From Chloroflexota bacterium (lineage in GTDB: Bacteria; Chloroflexota; Anaerolineae; Caldilineales; Caldilineaceae): a DNA stretch of 64,000 bases. Both the position numbers and the translations under genes were made by a program. The stretch spans positions 1 through 64,000 of the forward strand of contig BOKO01000007.1 of NCBI GenBank assembly GCA_016861025.1. The letters are read 5' to 3'. Positions 15,714-25,191 of this stretch are shown piece by piece (positions within the stretch are counted from its first letter, which is position 1; each line of letters starts with the position of its first letter). Under the pieces are notes generated by a model that was given only the letters and a program-made list of their open reading frames with translations, was not told the origin of the DNA and searched no databases.

Positions 15714-18623
15714 GTGAAAGTCCTGATCGTAGCCAAGACCCGCATGGGCGGCGGCGCCTGCGTCGGCGCAATTGCGCTGGAGGATGGGCGCAGTCTGCGG
15801 CTGATCGATGCGCACGTCGAGGCGCACAACGGCGGCGGGATGCACTATGCCGTGGGCGAAGTGTGGGAGATCGACGCCGCGCCCGCAGCACAGATTGAGC
15901 TGCCGCACAGCGAAGATTTCATCGTGCAGAGCAGCCGGCGCATCGGACGCATGAGTAATCCGGCGGCGTTCGTGGAACAGCACATGCCGCCGGCGACGGA
16001 CGGGCTGGAGACGCTCTTTGCGGGCAAGCTGCAGCGTACATCGGGCGGCGCGCTCTTTGTGGCGGCGTCGACCGGGCTGCCCGGCTTCAGCACCTGCTTC
16101 TGGCGCCCCGATCGCCCGCTGCGCCGCGTCGAGACCAGCTACCGCATCCGCTATGTCTACCCGACCGACAACGGTGACGCCACGCTGGTCTTTGTCGGCT
16201 TTCAAGACCCGCCCGCCGAGATCCCCGCCGGGACGCTCGTGCGCGTGTCGTTGACGCGACCGTGGCGTTCGCCGGATCGCCCAGACGATGAACTGCGCTG
16301 CTATGCCCAACTTTCCGGCTGGCTCGACGCTGTCGCCGAAGACATTGCACCGATTGTAGAACAGCGCGCTCACGGTGGTTCACCTGACCTTGCCCAGGCC
16401 CGCCGTCTGCTCAAAGAGGTCTTCGGCTACGACGATTTCCGCCCGCTGCAGGAGCGGATCATCGCCGCCGTGCTTGCCGGTCAGGACACGCTGGCGATCA
16501 TGCCGACGGGCAGCGGCAAGTCGGTCTGTTACCAGATTCCAGCGCTGATCTTCGACAGCCTCACCGTGGTCGTGTCACCGCTGATTGCGCTGATGCAGGA
16601 TCAGGTCGAGCAACTGCGCCAGTTTGGCATCCCGGCGGCGTTTCTCAACAGCACGCTCGATTACCGCACTTACGCCGCCACTGCTGCGCGCATCCGCAGC
16701 GGCGCAGTCAAGCTCGTCTACATGGCGCCGGAGACGCTGCTGCGCCCGGAGACGTTGGTGATGCTGGAAACGTGCCGTCCGGCCTGTCTCGCCATTGACG
16801 AGGCGCACTGCATTTCGGAGTGGGGGCACGACTTCCGTCCGGAGTATCGCCAGATTCTTGGGGCGCGGCGCCGCTTCCCACAGGCGGTCTGTCTCGCCGT
16901 CACCGCCACCGCCACCCCGCGCGTGCAGCAGGACATCAAGCGGATGCTGCACTTTAGCGACAGTCAGACCTTCGTCGCCAGCTTCGACCGCCCCAACCTG
17001 CATTTGAGCGTGCGTCCACGCGGCGACGGCGTGCGCCAGGTGCTGCGCTTTCTGGCGGATCACAAGGAGGAGTCCGGCATCATCTACTGCAACACGCGCA
17101 AGCAGGTCGACGAGCTGGTCAGCCGGCTGGCGGCGGAAGGCGTGGCGGTGATCGCCTATCACGCCGGGCTGGAGAACGATGTGCGCGCCGCCAATCAACG
17201 CCGCTTCTTGACCGAGGATGGCTGCGTGGCAGTGGCGACCATCGCCTTTGGCATGGGCATCAACAAGCCCGACGTGCGCTTTGTCGTTCATTACACCATG
17301 CCTGGCAGCATCGAGCACTATTATCAGCAGATCGGACGCGCCGGGCGCGATGGACTGCCCGCGTACTGCCTGCTGCTCTATCACCCGCAGGATTTGAGCA
17401 CGCACTACTTTCACATCGAGGAGGGCGCCGCCAACGAACGCGCCGGCCGCGTGGCGCGCTTGCAGGCGATGGATCGTTTTGCGCGCACGCGCGAATGTCG
17501 TCGCGCGCCGCTGCTGGCGTACTTTGGCGAGACGATGGACGAACCGCGCTGCCAGGCGTGCGACAACTGTCTGGCAGGCAGTGCATCCGCCCCAACCGCC
17601 GATGTCACGCTCGAAGCGCAGAAGTTTCTCTCCGCAGTGAAGCGCACGGGCGAACAGTTCGGCATCGGCTACGTGGTCGATGTGCTGCGCGGCTCACACC
17701 GCCGCGAGATCGTGGCGCGGCGGCACGATCAGCTTTCCACGCACGGCGTCGGCAAGGAGCACGCCGCGCCGGTGTGGCGGCAACTGGCGCAGGAGTTCGT
17801 GCTGCAAGGGCTGATCGACCAGAACCTGGAGCACGGCGGGCTGCGGCTGACCGACGCCGGCTGGGCAGTGCTGCGCAAGGAGCAAAGCGTCGCCGTGCCC
17901 GCCGAGATCGTGAGCGGCGCCCGCGCCGCCGGCAAAGCGGAAACTGGCGCCAGAACAGCGGTTGGCGGCTATGATGCGCAGTTGTTCGCCCGTTTGCGCA
18001 TCCTGCGGCGGTCGCTGGCGGATGAACTGCACGTTCCCGCATACGTCATTTTCGGTGACCGCACGCTGATCGAGATGGCGACGCGGCTGCCGCAAAGCAT
18101 CGAGGAGTTGCGCGCGGTCTATGGCGTCGGCGAGCACAAGCTGCGCCAGTTTGGTGAGCAGTTCCTCGCCTGCGTGCGCACCTACTGCCAGGAAGAAGGC
18201 ATCGAACCAACGCAACGCACCTCGCGCACGCTGCCGACTTCAGTCAAGCGGCGCTTTGAGGAAGTGGGCGAACTCTTCAAGGATGGGCGGAGCGTGGCGG
18301 AATTGCAGGCAACCTTCAGCGTCAAGCGTAACACCGTACTCGAGAATCTGGAACGCTATCATCGAGCAGGTCATTCACTCGACCACCGCCGTCTGCTAGA
18401 GGCGTCGGAGCTTGAACCAGAGCTGCAGCGCGGCGTGCTGCGGCGGTTGGCGGCAACAAATGCACAGATGTTAGGCCCCATCTTCGAGGAGTTTGGCGGT
18501 CTGGTCTCCTACGACGAGCTGCGCCTGCTGCGGCTCTATCTCGCCTGTCGCCGCGCCTGCGACGAGCAGGCAGTCTTCGAGCGGAAAACAGGTTACATAG
18601 CGTCCTCAGTCACAGCAACGTAG
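15714..18623 (+). CDS. recQ: RecQ-type DNA helicase with N-terminal dual-OB-like domain
   Basis: A 969-aa protein, longer than ordinary RecQ (about 600 aa). Residues 1-220 start KVLIVAKTRMGGGACVGAI and look like the dual-OB domain found beside DUF488 genes. The helicase core follows: MPTGSGKS near 263-270, DEAH at 362-365, and GIIYCNTRKQ and QQIGRAGRDG motifs; then the zinc site CRRAP...CQACDNC, a winged-helix region, an HRDC domain (about 750-830) and a C-terminal helix-turn-helix. It should unwind DNA 3'-5' using ATP. GTG 15714 is chosen because GGAGGG lies eight bases upstream. The DUF488 pair is directly upstream in the same orientation. Confidence 0.88.
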   Translation: MKVLIVAKTRMGGGACVGAIALEDGRSLRLIDAHVEAHNGGGMHYAVGEVWEIDAAPAAQIELPHSEDFIVQSSRRIGRMSNPAAFVEQHMPPATDGLETLFAGKLQRTSGGALFVAASTGLPGFSTCFWRPDRPLRRVETSYRIRYVYPTDNGDATLVFVGFQDPPAEIPAGTLVRVSLTRPWRSPDRPDDELRCYAQLSGWLDAVAEDIAPIVEQRAHGGSPDLAQARRLLKEVFGYDDFRPLQERIIAAVLAGQDTLAIMPTGSGKSVCYQIPALIFDSLTVVVSPLIALMQDQVEQLRQFGIPAAFLNSTLDYRTYAATAARIRSGAVKLVYMAPETLLRPETLVMLETCRPACLAIDEAHCISEWGHDFRPEYRQILGARRRFPQAVCLAVTATATPRVQQDIKRMLHFSDSQTFVASFDRPNLHLSVRPRGDGVRQVLRFLADHKEESGIIYCNTRKQVDELVSRLAAEGVAVIAYHAGLENDVRAANQRRFLTEDGCVAVATIAFGMGINKPDVRFVVHYTMPGSIEHYYQQIGRAGRDGLPAYCLLLYHPQDLSTHYFHIEEGAANERAGRVARLQAMDRFARTRECRRAPLLAYFGETMDEPRCQACDNCLAGSASAPTADVTLEAQKFLSAVKRTGEQFGIGYVVDVLRGSHRREIVARRHDQLSTHGVGKEHAAPVWRQLAQEFVLQGLIDQNLEHGGLRLTDAGWAVLRKEQSVAVPAEIVSGARAAGKAETGARTAVGGYDAQLFARLRILRRSLADELHVPAYVIFGDRTLIEMATRLPQSIEELRAVYGVGEHKLRQFGEQFLACVRTYCQEEGIEPTQRTSRTLPTSVKRRFEEVGELFKDGRSVAELQATFSVKRNTVLENLERYHRAGHSLDHRRLLEASELEPELQRGVLRRLAATNAQMLGPIFEEFGGLVSYDELRLLRLYLACRRACDEQAVFERKTGYIASSVTAT

Positions 18624-18792
18624 CTGGCGAGTCCTCACCCCTGCGCTTTTTTGTCGATTAACGCACGGACACGCTGGATGATCTCAGGCGCCAGCCCTCC
18701 CCATTGATTTCGATAGCAATTACCAACACAAACCACATCGATCCTATCCGACTGACCGGTGACAAATCGTTCGACTCGATCAAAAATAATAA

Positions 18793-18802
18793 CGAACGTT
18801 CG
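18793..18802. promoter_or_regulatory. Palindrome CGAACGTTCG, candidate TetR operator
   Basis: A perfect 10-bp palindrome lies 22 bases before the TetR start codon, next to the AT-rich AAAAATAATAA stretch. A related CGTTCG is about 25 bases upstream. Autoregulation by the TetR protein is the simplest reading. Confidence 0.45.
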
Positions 18803-18824
18803 CTTTTTTTGCGGAGATAAATCG

Positions 18825-19496
18825 ATGACCGACGAGCCACTGCGCAAAGGAGAACAGACACAGGCGCGCATCCTGGATGCGGCGTATGACCTATTTATGG
18901 CGCAGGGTTATCACGGCACCTCGATGCGGCAGATTGCGGAGCGCGCCGGACTGACGTCTGGCGGGGTCTACACCCATTTTGCCGGCAAGGAGGATATCTG
19001 GAAAGCAGTGCTTTTCGATCGCCATCCCTATCACACAATTTTGCCGGCGCTGCGTGCAACCGAGGGGGACAGCGCCGAGGCGTTTCTGCGCAACGCGGCG
19101 CAGCGGCTGGTCGGCGAGCTGAGCAAGCACAAAGACCTGCTGCATATCATGTTCATCGAACTGGTGGAGTTCAACGGCGCGCATGTGCCGGCGCTGTACG
19201 AACGCATCATGCCTGAGGCGGCGCCGTTGCTCGATGTAGTCCAGTCCAACGCCAGCGCGCTGCGTGACATTTCACCGCCGCTCCTGGCGCGTTCATTTCT
19301 GGGGTTCTTCTTCGCCTACTTCATCACCGAAGCGATGATGCCGCCGACCTTGCGCGCCATGATGGGCGACGACGCACTCGACGCCTTCATCGACATCTAT
19401 CTGCACGGCGTGTTGACGGATGGAGCTGCAAGGGACGAACTGCAAGAGGCGAGTTGCGAGGGGCGAATTGCGATGGGCGACGACTTGGCGCAGTGA
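18825..19496 (+). CDS. TetR family transcriptional regulator
   Basis: A 223-aa repressor-type protein. The N-terminal helix-turn-helix is ARILDAAYDLFMAQGYHGT followed by SMRQIAERAGLTSGGVYTHF, the classical TetR pattern. The C-terminal ligand domain is helical. The last ~25 residues are encoded by repetitive DNA (GCGAGTTGCGAGGGGCGAA-like units) and are probably not part of the fold. It heads the exporter genes that follow on the same strand, and probably controls them in response to an exported compound. A palindromic candidate operator lies just upstream. Confidence 0.85.
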   Translation: MTDEPLRKGEQTQARILDAAYDLFMAQGYHGTSMRQIAERAGLTSGGVYTHFAGKEDIWKAVLFDRHPYHTILPALRATEGDSAEAFLRNAAQRLVGELSKHKDLLHIMFIELVEFNGAHVPALYERIMPEAAPLLDVVQSNASALRDISPPLLARSFLGFFFAYFITEAMMPPTLRAMMGDDALDAFIDIYLHGVLTDGAARDELQEASCEGRIAMGDDLAQ

Positions 19497-19585
19497 TGTC
19501 AAGATGCAGAGATGTGCAGGGAAACCCGCTGGAATCCGCCCTATCCGCAAAATCCGCGTTCGATTGAGCTGAGGCATTGCCCGCT

Positions 19586-20716
19586 ATGTGGAATCGTCTG
19601 AGCAGTCTGATCCGCAAAGAGTTTATCCAGATCACGCGTGACCCGCGCACGCTGGCGATGACCTTCATCATGCCGGTGGTGATGATGTTTCTGCTTGGCT
19701 ATGCGGCGACCAACGACGTGCGCAACATCGCGCTCGTCGTGCTCGACCGCGATCAGACGCCTGCCTCGCGCCGCCTGATCGACGCCTATCGTGTGGCGGA
19801 TTACTTCACAATTGCGCAGCCCGTTGGCTCTGAGGAAGATCTGCGCAATCTGATCGACCGCAACGCCGCGCGCGCAGGGCTGATCATCCCGCCGGGTTAT
19901 GGCAGGACGCTGGCGGGCGGAGGCAACGCACAGGTCGCCTTTGTCCTCGATGGCTCCGACCCGACGGTGGCGAGCACGGCGCTGGCGGCGGCGCAACTGA
20001 TCGGACAGGCGCAGGCTACTCAGATCAGCATCGAGCGGCTGCAGGCGCGCGGGCAGACGGTGATGACGGCGCAGCCGATCGACGTGCGCACGATCGTTTG
20101 GTTCAATCCCGGTCTGATCAGCGCATATTACATGGTGCCGGCGATGATCGGCATCATTTTGCAATACCTGACGACGATGCTCACCGCCACCTCGATTGTG
20201 CGTGAGCGCGAGCGCGGCACCATCGAGCAGTTGATTGTCACGCCGCTGCGTTCGTGGGAGCTGATCGTCGGCAAATTGACCCCCTATGTATTGATCGCCT
20301 TTCTCAACACGATCGAGGTGCTGACGATCGGCGTCGTGCTTTTTCACGTGCCGATCAACGGCGACCTGGGGCTGCTGCTGCTGCTGACCGCGCTCTTTCT
20401 GGTGACGACGCTCGGCATCGGCTTGCTTATCTCCAGCGTCGCCAACACGCAGCAGGAGGCGATGCTGACCACGATGTTCACGCTGTTGCCGTCAATCTTT
20501 CTCTCCGGTTTTTTCTTTCCATTGGCGGCGATGCCGGTGTGGCTCCAGGCAATCAGCTATGCAGTTCCACTGCGATATTTTTTGATCATCGTGCGCGGGA
20601 TTGTTTTGAAGGGCGTCGGGCTGGCGGCGCTGTGGCCCGAAGTGCTGGCGTTGGGCGTCTTTGCATTGATTGTGATGAGCGCCGCCGTAATGCGCTTCCG
20701 CAAGAGTTTGGATTGA
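19586..20716 (+). CDS. ABC-2 type exporter permease
   Basis: A 376-aa membrane protein. An N-terminal membrane segment (LAMTFIMPVVMMFLLGYA) is followed by a large extracytoplasmic domain (about residues 40-170) and five C-terminal membrane segments; the IVRERERGTIEQLIVTPLRSWELIVGK loop is the ABC-2 coupling signature, as in YbhS/YbhR/YhhJ transporters. ATG 19586 is preferred to an upstream TTG because of spacing to GAGG. It is followed by adaptor and ATPase genes, forming one exporter operon under the TetR gene. Only one permease gene is present. Confidence 0.85.
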   Translation: MWNRLSSLIRKEFIQITRDPRTLAMTFIMPVVMMFLLGYAATNDVRNIALVVLDRDQTPASRRLIDAYRVADYFTIAQPVGSEEDLRNLIDRNAARAGLIIPPGYGRTLAGGGNAQVAFVLDGSDPTVASTALAAAQLIGQAQATQISIERLQARGQTVMTAQPIDVRTIVWFNPGLISAYYMVPAMIGIILQYLTTMLTATSIVRERERGTIEQLIVTPLRSWELIVGKLTPYVLIAFLNTIEVLTIGVVLFHVPINGDLGLLLLLTALFLVTTLGIGLLISSVANTQQEAMLTTMFTLLPSIFLSGFFFPLAAMPVWLQAISYAVPLRYFLIIVRGIVLKGVGLAALWPEVLALGVFALIVMSAAVMRFRKSLD

Positions 20717-20728
20717 TGAGGAATCGCC

Positions 20729-21367
20729 ATGCATCCTGATCCGCGTCGCATTGTTCCGGTGTTTGGCTTGCTGTTGCTGCTGGCGTTGGCGGGCTATTAT
20801 CTTGTCTGGCCTGCGCTCAACAAGAACGGCGCGCTCGTCGTCTCTGGCACAGTCGAGGCAACCGAGGTGCGCCTGGCTTCCGAATACGGCGGGCGCATCG
20901 ACGATGTGCTGGTCGTCGAAGGAGAACGTGTGGCGCCCGACCAGACCGTGGTTTCTGTGCGGTCAGGCGCAGCCACGCGTGGCGCCTCCTCGCACGAACG
21001 CATTCGCACGCCGATCGGCGGGGTGGTGCTCTACCGTTCGGTCGAGCCGGGCGAATTCGCCGCGCCGGGTGCGCCGTTGATCACCATCGCCGATCTCGAC
21101 CGCCTGACGTTGACCGTCTATGTCCCTGAAGACCGCTACGGCCAAATTATGTTGGGTGGAACCTACTCGGTCACGGTCGATTCGTTTCCGGGCGAGGTCT
21201 TCACCGGAACCGTGGGCCATATCGCCGACCGCGCTGAGTTTACCCCGCGCAATGTGCAGACGACCGACAGCCGCAAAACGACCGTCTTCGCCGTCAGGCT
21301 CGATCTTGCACCCAGCAATGGCAAGCTCAAGCCGGGAATGCCGGCGGATGTAAATTTTGGAGAATAG
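20729..21367 (+). CDS. HlyD/MFP-type adaptor subunit, short form
   Basis: A 212-aa protein with one N-terminal membrane anchor, then the biotinyl-lipoyl-like halves VSGTVEATEVRLASEYGGRI and TPIGGVVLYRSVEPGEFAAPG, and a beta-barrel region with PGMPADVNFGE at the end. The long coiled-coil hairpin that normally lies between the two lipoyl halves is reduced to a few residues. It probably docks on the exporter permease on the outer face. It starts 12 bases after the permease stop. Confidence 0.8.
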   Translation: MHPDPRRIVPVFGLLLLLALAGYYLVWPALNKNGALVVSGTVEATEVRLASEYGGRIDDVLVVEGERVAPDQTVVSVRSGAATRGASSHERIRTPIGGVVLYRSVEPGEFAAPGAPLITIADLDRLTLTVYVPEDRYGQIMLGGTYSVTVDSFPGEVFTGTVGHIADRAEFTPRNVQTTDSRKTTVFAVRLDLAPSNGKLKPGMPADVNFGE

Positions 21368-21451
21368 AGATTGGAGATTAGGAGATTGGAGATTTGGGTG
21401 ATCGCCCAATCGCTCAATCCCACAATCTTTAGTCTCCAATCTCCAATCTCA
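21367..21451. repeat. AGATTGG-type inverted repeat between exporter genes
   Basis: GAGATTGGAGATTAGGAGA on the left is mirrored by TCTCCAATCTCCAATCTC on the right around a TTGGG/CCCAA centre. It fills the whole gap between the adaptor and the first ATPase and ends three bases before its start codon, so this ATPase has no recognisable Shine-Dalgarno sequence. Confidence 0.8.
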
Positions 21452-21453
21452 AA

Positions 21454-22401
21454 ATGACTATGTCTGACTTCTTGATCGACGCCTATGACTTGCACAAATC
21501 CTTTGGCGACACTCACGCCGTCGCTGGTGTAAGCCTGCGCGTGGCGGCGGGTGAGATTTATGGGCTGGTGGGGCCTGATGGCGCCGGTAAGACAACGATT
21601 ATGCGACTTCTCTGCGGTGCGCTCGTGTTGGACGCCGGAGAAGTTGAAATCGGCGGCTTCGACATCCGTCGTCAGGTCGAACGTGCACGTGAACAGATCG
21701 GCTATCTGGCGCAGCGCTTTTCGCTCTATGAAGAGCTCACGGTGCAGGAGAATCTACGCTTCTTCGCCGAGGTGCGTGGACTGAAACCGACGCAGTGGGC
21801 GCCGCGTAGCCAGAAAATCCTCGAGTTTGTCGGGTTGGCGCCTTTCCGGGATCGTCGCGCCGGGCAGCTTTCCGGCGGTATGAAGCAGAAGCTGGGGTTG
21901 GCGTTGGCGCTGATCAACGAGCCGCGCATTCTCCTGCTCGACGAGCCAACGACCGGCGTCGATCCAGTGACGCGACAGGATTTCTGGCGGCTGATCTTGC
22001 CCTTGCTGCGTCGCGGCGACCTGGCTGTGCTCGTCAGCACGCCATACATGGACGAAGCGCTGCGCTGCACGCGCGTTGGTTTCATGCGCGGCGGGCGCAT
22101 CATCAGCGAGGGGCCGCCGGCGGAGCTGCGCCGCCGGCTCGATGGCCGCATCCTGGAATTGACCGGCAAACCGGAGGCGCTTGTCGTTGAAATCGCCCGC
22201 GCCGATCCAGCCGTGGAGACCGCCGGGCGCTTCGGCAACCGCTTCCACGTGCGCGTGGCGCCTGGAGAGGCAGGCGTCGTGCTGGCGCGGCTGCACGAGT
22301 CCATTCAGGCAGCGGGAGGCCTGGTCGAAAGCCTGCACGTCATCGAGCCGCAATTGGAAGATGTCTTTATCGAGTTGGCGGAGGGCGAAGCCGACAGGTG
22401 A
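21454..22401 (+). CDS. ABC transporter ATPase, YbhF-like, first
   Basis: A 315-aa nucleotide-binding subunit. Walker A is GPDGAGKTT (the Asp-for-Asn form common in YbhF-like proteins), the signature is LSGGMKQKLGLALAL, Walker B is ILLLDEPTTGVDP, and a long C-terminal domain ends in EPQLEDVFIEL. It should power the ABC-2 exporter. Starts at 21454 (MTMSDF) or 21460 are both possible; neither has a ribosome site because of the repeat upstream. Confidence 0.88.
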   Translation: MTMSDFLIDAYDLHKSFGDTHAVAGVSLRVAAGEIYGLVGPDGAGKTTIMRLLCGALVLDAGEVEIGGFDIRRQVERAREQIGYLAQRFSLYEELTVQENLRFFAEVRGLKPTQWAPRSQKILEFVGLAPFRDRRAGQLSGGMKQKLGLALALINEPRILLLDEPTTGVDPVTRQDFWRLILPLLRRGDLAVLVSTPYMDEALRCTRVGFMRGGRIISEGPPAELRRRLDGRILELTGKPEALVVEIARADPAVETAGRFGNRFHVRVAPGEAGVVLARLHESIQAAGGLVESLHVIEPQLEDVFIELAEGEADR

Positions 22402-22438
22402 GTTGACGGTGACGTTTCTTCGACGCGGAGACGCGGAG

Positions 22439-23386
22439 ATGCAGAGATTCGCAGCGAACGATCAAACCGCAAATATCGTCATTCACACCGAAAATTTGAC
22501 GCGGCGCTTTGGCGACTTCGTTGCGGTCGATCACCTGAATCTCGATGTGGCTGCCGGGCAGGTATTGGGCTTTCTCGGTCCCAACGGGTCGGGCAAGACG
22601 ACGACGATCCGCATGTTGCTGGGGCTGCTGCATCCGAGTGAGGGGCGCGCCGAGGTGTTGGGGCTGGACGTGGCTGCACAGCCCGACGCGGTGCGCGCTC
22701 GCACCGGCTACATGTCGCAGAAGTTTGCGCTCTACGGCGAACTGACCGTGTTCGAAAACCTCGCCTTTTACGCCGGCGTCTACGGCGTCAACGAGGCTGC
22801 TCGCCTGCACGGGATGTTGGAAAGCCTGGGGTTGGTGGAGGTGCGCAACCAGCGCGTCCATAGCCTATCCACCGGTTGGCGGCAGCGGCTGGCGTTAGCA
22901 ACCGCCCTCATTCACAAGCCGGGTCTGCTTTTTCTCGATGAACCGACGAGCGGCGTCGATCCGGTGGCGCGACGCTCCTTCTGGGATTTGATCTACGAGC
23001 TGGCGGCGCAAGGCGTGACGATTATGGTCTCGACCCATTACATGGATGAAGCCGAGTATTGCACGCACGTCGGCGTGATGCGCGCCGGCAGATTGCTGGC
23101 GCTCGACGAACCGGATCGCCTCAAGCGCGCTCTGCCCGGCCAGGTGTGGGAGGTGCACGCCGCGCCGATGCTCGATGCGCTGGACTGGTTGGAGGCTCAG
23201 CCGTTCGTGTTGCGCGCGGCGTTGGCTGGCGACCATCTGCGCGTGGTGATTCCAACCGACGCACCATCTGACAGCATCCGCCGTGCATTGCTTGACCGCT
23301 CGATCCAGGTGCAGACGCTCACGCCGGGAGCTGCCACAATGGAGGATGTCTTCATGACGCTGGCGACCGCCACGGACGCCGCATGA
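22439..23386 (+). CDS. ABC transporter ATPase, second
   Basis: A 315-aa nucleotide-binding subunit with GPNGSGKTTTIRMLLGLL (Walker A), LSTGWRQRLALATALIHKP (a variant signature, STGW for SGGQ), LLFLDEPTSGVDP (Walker B) and STHYMDEAEYC. It pairs naturally with the first ATPase, as in the two halves of YbhF. ATG 22439 is preferred; it lies in a repeated GACGCGGAGACGCGGAGA stretch that may supply the ribosome site. It ends the exporter operon and is convergent to the DUF4129 gene. Confidence 0.87.
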   Translation: MQRFAANDQTANIVIHTENLTRRFGDFVAVDHLNLDVAAGQVLGFLGPNGSGKTTTIRMLLGLLHPSEGRAEVLGLDVAAQPDAVRARTGYMSQKFALYGELTVFENLAFYAGVYGVNEAARLHGMLESLGLVEVRNQRVHSLSTGWRQRLALATALIHKPGLLFLDEPTSGVDPVARRSFWDLIYELAAQGVTIMVSTHYMDEAEYCTHVGVMRAGRLLALDEPDRLKRALPGQVWEVHAAPMLDALDWLEAQPFVLRAALAGDHLRVVIPTDAPSDSIRRALLDRSIQVQTLTPGAATMEDVFMTLATATDAA

Positions 23387-23408
23387 ATCGAAATCGACAT
23401 CAACTTCA

Positions 23409-24899
23409 TCACTGGCTCCAATCCACGTCGTCTGCCAGGAGTTCGTCTGCGGTGGGGAATGCGTTGCCATAGCGCACGGCAGTGTAGGCGGCTGTCAGCG
23501 TATGCAGTGCGGTCTGCTGCCGTGGGGTGAGCTGGTCGAGTTGGGCGGCGTAGACGGCGGGGGTGGCGGCAGGCGGGCGCGGCTTGCCTTGCGCAGTCAT
23601 TGCCGCCAGGAACGCCTGATAATGGGCGCGAACCTGGCGACGCGTGGGCGCTTCGCCGTCGAGCGAGAGAAAGACGGCGTCGTTGTCCGCGCCAGCCTGT
23701 GAGCGTAGCCGCGCCCATAGCGCTCGCAACTGCTCAGCTAACAACGAGCGCGACAGGATCGACTCACGCGTCTCGTCGACATCGCCGCTTTCATTTATGC
23801 GGAGGAAACGCAGCGAAAGCGCAAAAATAATCGCAGCGGCGATCACCACAGCGACGATCACGCCCCAGCGGAACGGTTCGACCAGCTCGGCGGGCGCGGC
23901 GGTTGTCTGGTCGAGAAAGAGTGGCGAGGGCGGCTGCATCCCACCGGCCTCAGTCGGCGTTTCCTGAGTCTGCGCCGCTGCGATCAGTGCGCGCAACCAT
24001 TCGATCAGCGGCGTCAACACCAGAAAGAGCATGTAGACTGCGACATAGACTATCGCCAACAGCACCTGCGCCAGCGCATTGACGACAGGCGCCAACAGCG
24101 CCAACGCCTGCGCCAGACTTTCCGGCGCGATCAACGCGCTGACCACGAAGCCAAGCAGCAGAACCGCCGCGATCACCAGCGCCACGCTGCTCAGCCAGTA
24201 GCGGTTGAGCTGCAGTCGCGTCACCGCAGCCGCGCCGCCTGCATAGAGCGAGCGTTCCAGGCTGGCAAGCGCCAGCGCCGCCATGCCCGCGGTCACGAAG
24301 ATCGCCAGCCATAAGGGCGCCCCTGCTGCACTCCCGCCCGCCAGATGACCGCCGATCAACAACACGGCAAAGGCCACGCTGCCTGTCACAAAGCTGCCGA
24401 CAATTGCCTCATGGTCAACCGGCGCGCCGGCGTCGAGCACACCGCGCAGCCACAGCCAGGCCGCTGCAAAAAAGGCGATCACCGCTGGCGCAACCTCGAT
24501 CGCCCACAGCTCCGGGCTGCCCGTGGCGAGTTGCAGCCAGCGCACATCCCAGATCGGCAGCGGGCGACCATAGAGCCACCAGAGCAGAAGCAATAGCACA
24601 AACGGGCCAAGCATCGCCATCCACAGCCGCGCCCGGCGCAGTGAAGATGTGCGCGCCACCGCCGCCTGTGCTGTCGCGTGGCCGCCCAGCAACAGCGCAT
24701 AGAGCGACCAAAGCGGCAGGATCGGCTGTGTGTGCGATGGCGCCATCCACGCGCCCACGGCCAACAGCCACGGATAGATCCATGCTACACGCATCGTGGC
24801 GGTCAGCGCTGCCAGCAACCAGGTCAGCCGGAGTGAGCCGCTCTGTCTTGATGAAGCCTGCGCCGCAACCGATAAAGACTTGTCGTTCATAACGCTCAT
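23409..24899 (-). CDS. DUF4129 domain polytopic membrane protein
   Basis: A 496-aa protein with about nine to ten membrane segments, a Pro/Thr-rich loop and a C-terminal cytosolic part carrying the DUF4129 block (RREV-like RRQVRAHYQAFLAAM, then TPAVYAAQLDQLTPRQQTALHTLTAAYTAVRYG). DUF4129 proteins are often linked with transglutaminase-like proteins, MoxR ATPases or cell-surface modification, but none is adjacent here. Start 24899 (MSVMNDK) or 24890 (MNDK) are both possible. It is divergent from the alpha-2-macroglobulin gene, with a 292-base gap that shows nothing beyond ordinary upstream DNA. Confidence 0.75.
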   Translation of the reverse strand: MSVMNDKSLSVAAQASSRQSGSLRLTWLLAALTATMRVAWIYPWLLAVGAWMAPSHTQPILPLWSLYALLLGGHATAQAAVARTSSLRRARLWMAMLGPFVLLLLLWWLYGRPLPIWDVRWLQLATGSPELWAIEVAPAVIAFFAAAWLWLRGVLDAGAPVDHEAIVGSFVTGSVAFAVLLIGGHLAGGSAAGAPLWLAIFVTAGMAALALASLERSLYAGGAAAVTRLQLNRYWLSSVALVIAAVLLLGFVVSALIAPESLAQALALLAPVVNALAQVLLAIVYVAVYMLFLVLTPLIEWLRALIAAAQTQETPTEAGGMQPPSPLFLDQTTAAPAELVEPFRWGVIVAVVIAAAIIFALSLRFLRINESGDVDETRESILSRSLLAEQLRALWARLRSQAGADNDAVFLSLDGEAPTRRQVRAHYQAFLAAMTAQGKPRPPAATPAVYAAQLDQLTPRQQTALHTLTAAYTAVRYGNAFPTADELLADDVDWSQ

Positions 24900-25191
24900 T
24901 GAATCATAAAAAAGGCGAGCGCCGCAAGCAAGGGGCAAAAGAGATGTCGTGTATTCGCAATGCGTTCAAACCTTTACGTTAGGTGCGCTCTGTGTTGAAC
25001 GCCGTCTCTCGGAACATTCGCACCCCGCCAGCCGTCCTCAATGTGGTTGCGCCTGCACAGAAAAAGGTCTATGATCGTCGAGAAAACACGCAGCTACGCG
25101 CCGTCGTATGCGCAGGTGCGGTTTTGTCCACGGTGCATATCCAGGTCTGATGCAAGGGTGCAAGGTGAATCACCAACAAAGAGGAGGTCGT

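Noticed and set aside
18635..18871. Short minus-strand ORF before the TetR gene
   Set aside because: It overlaps the TetR start and candidate operator, has no motif and no ribosome site.
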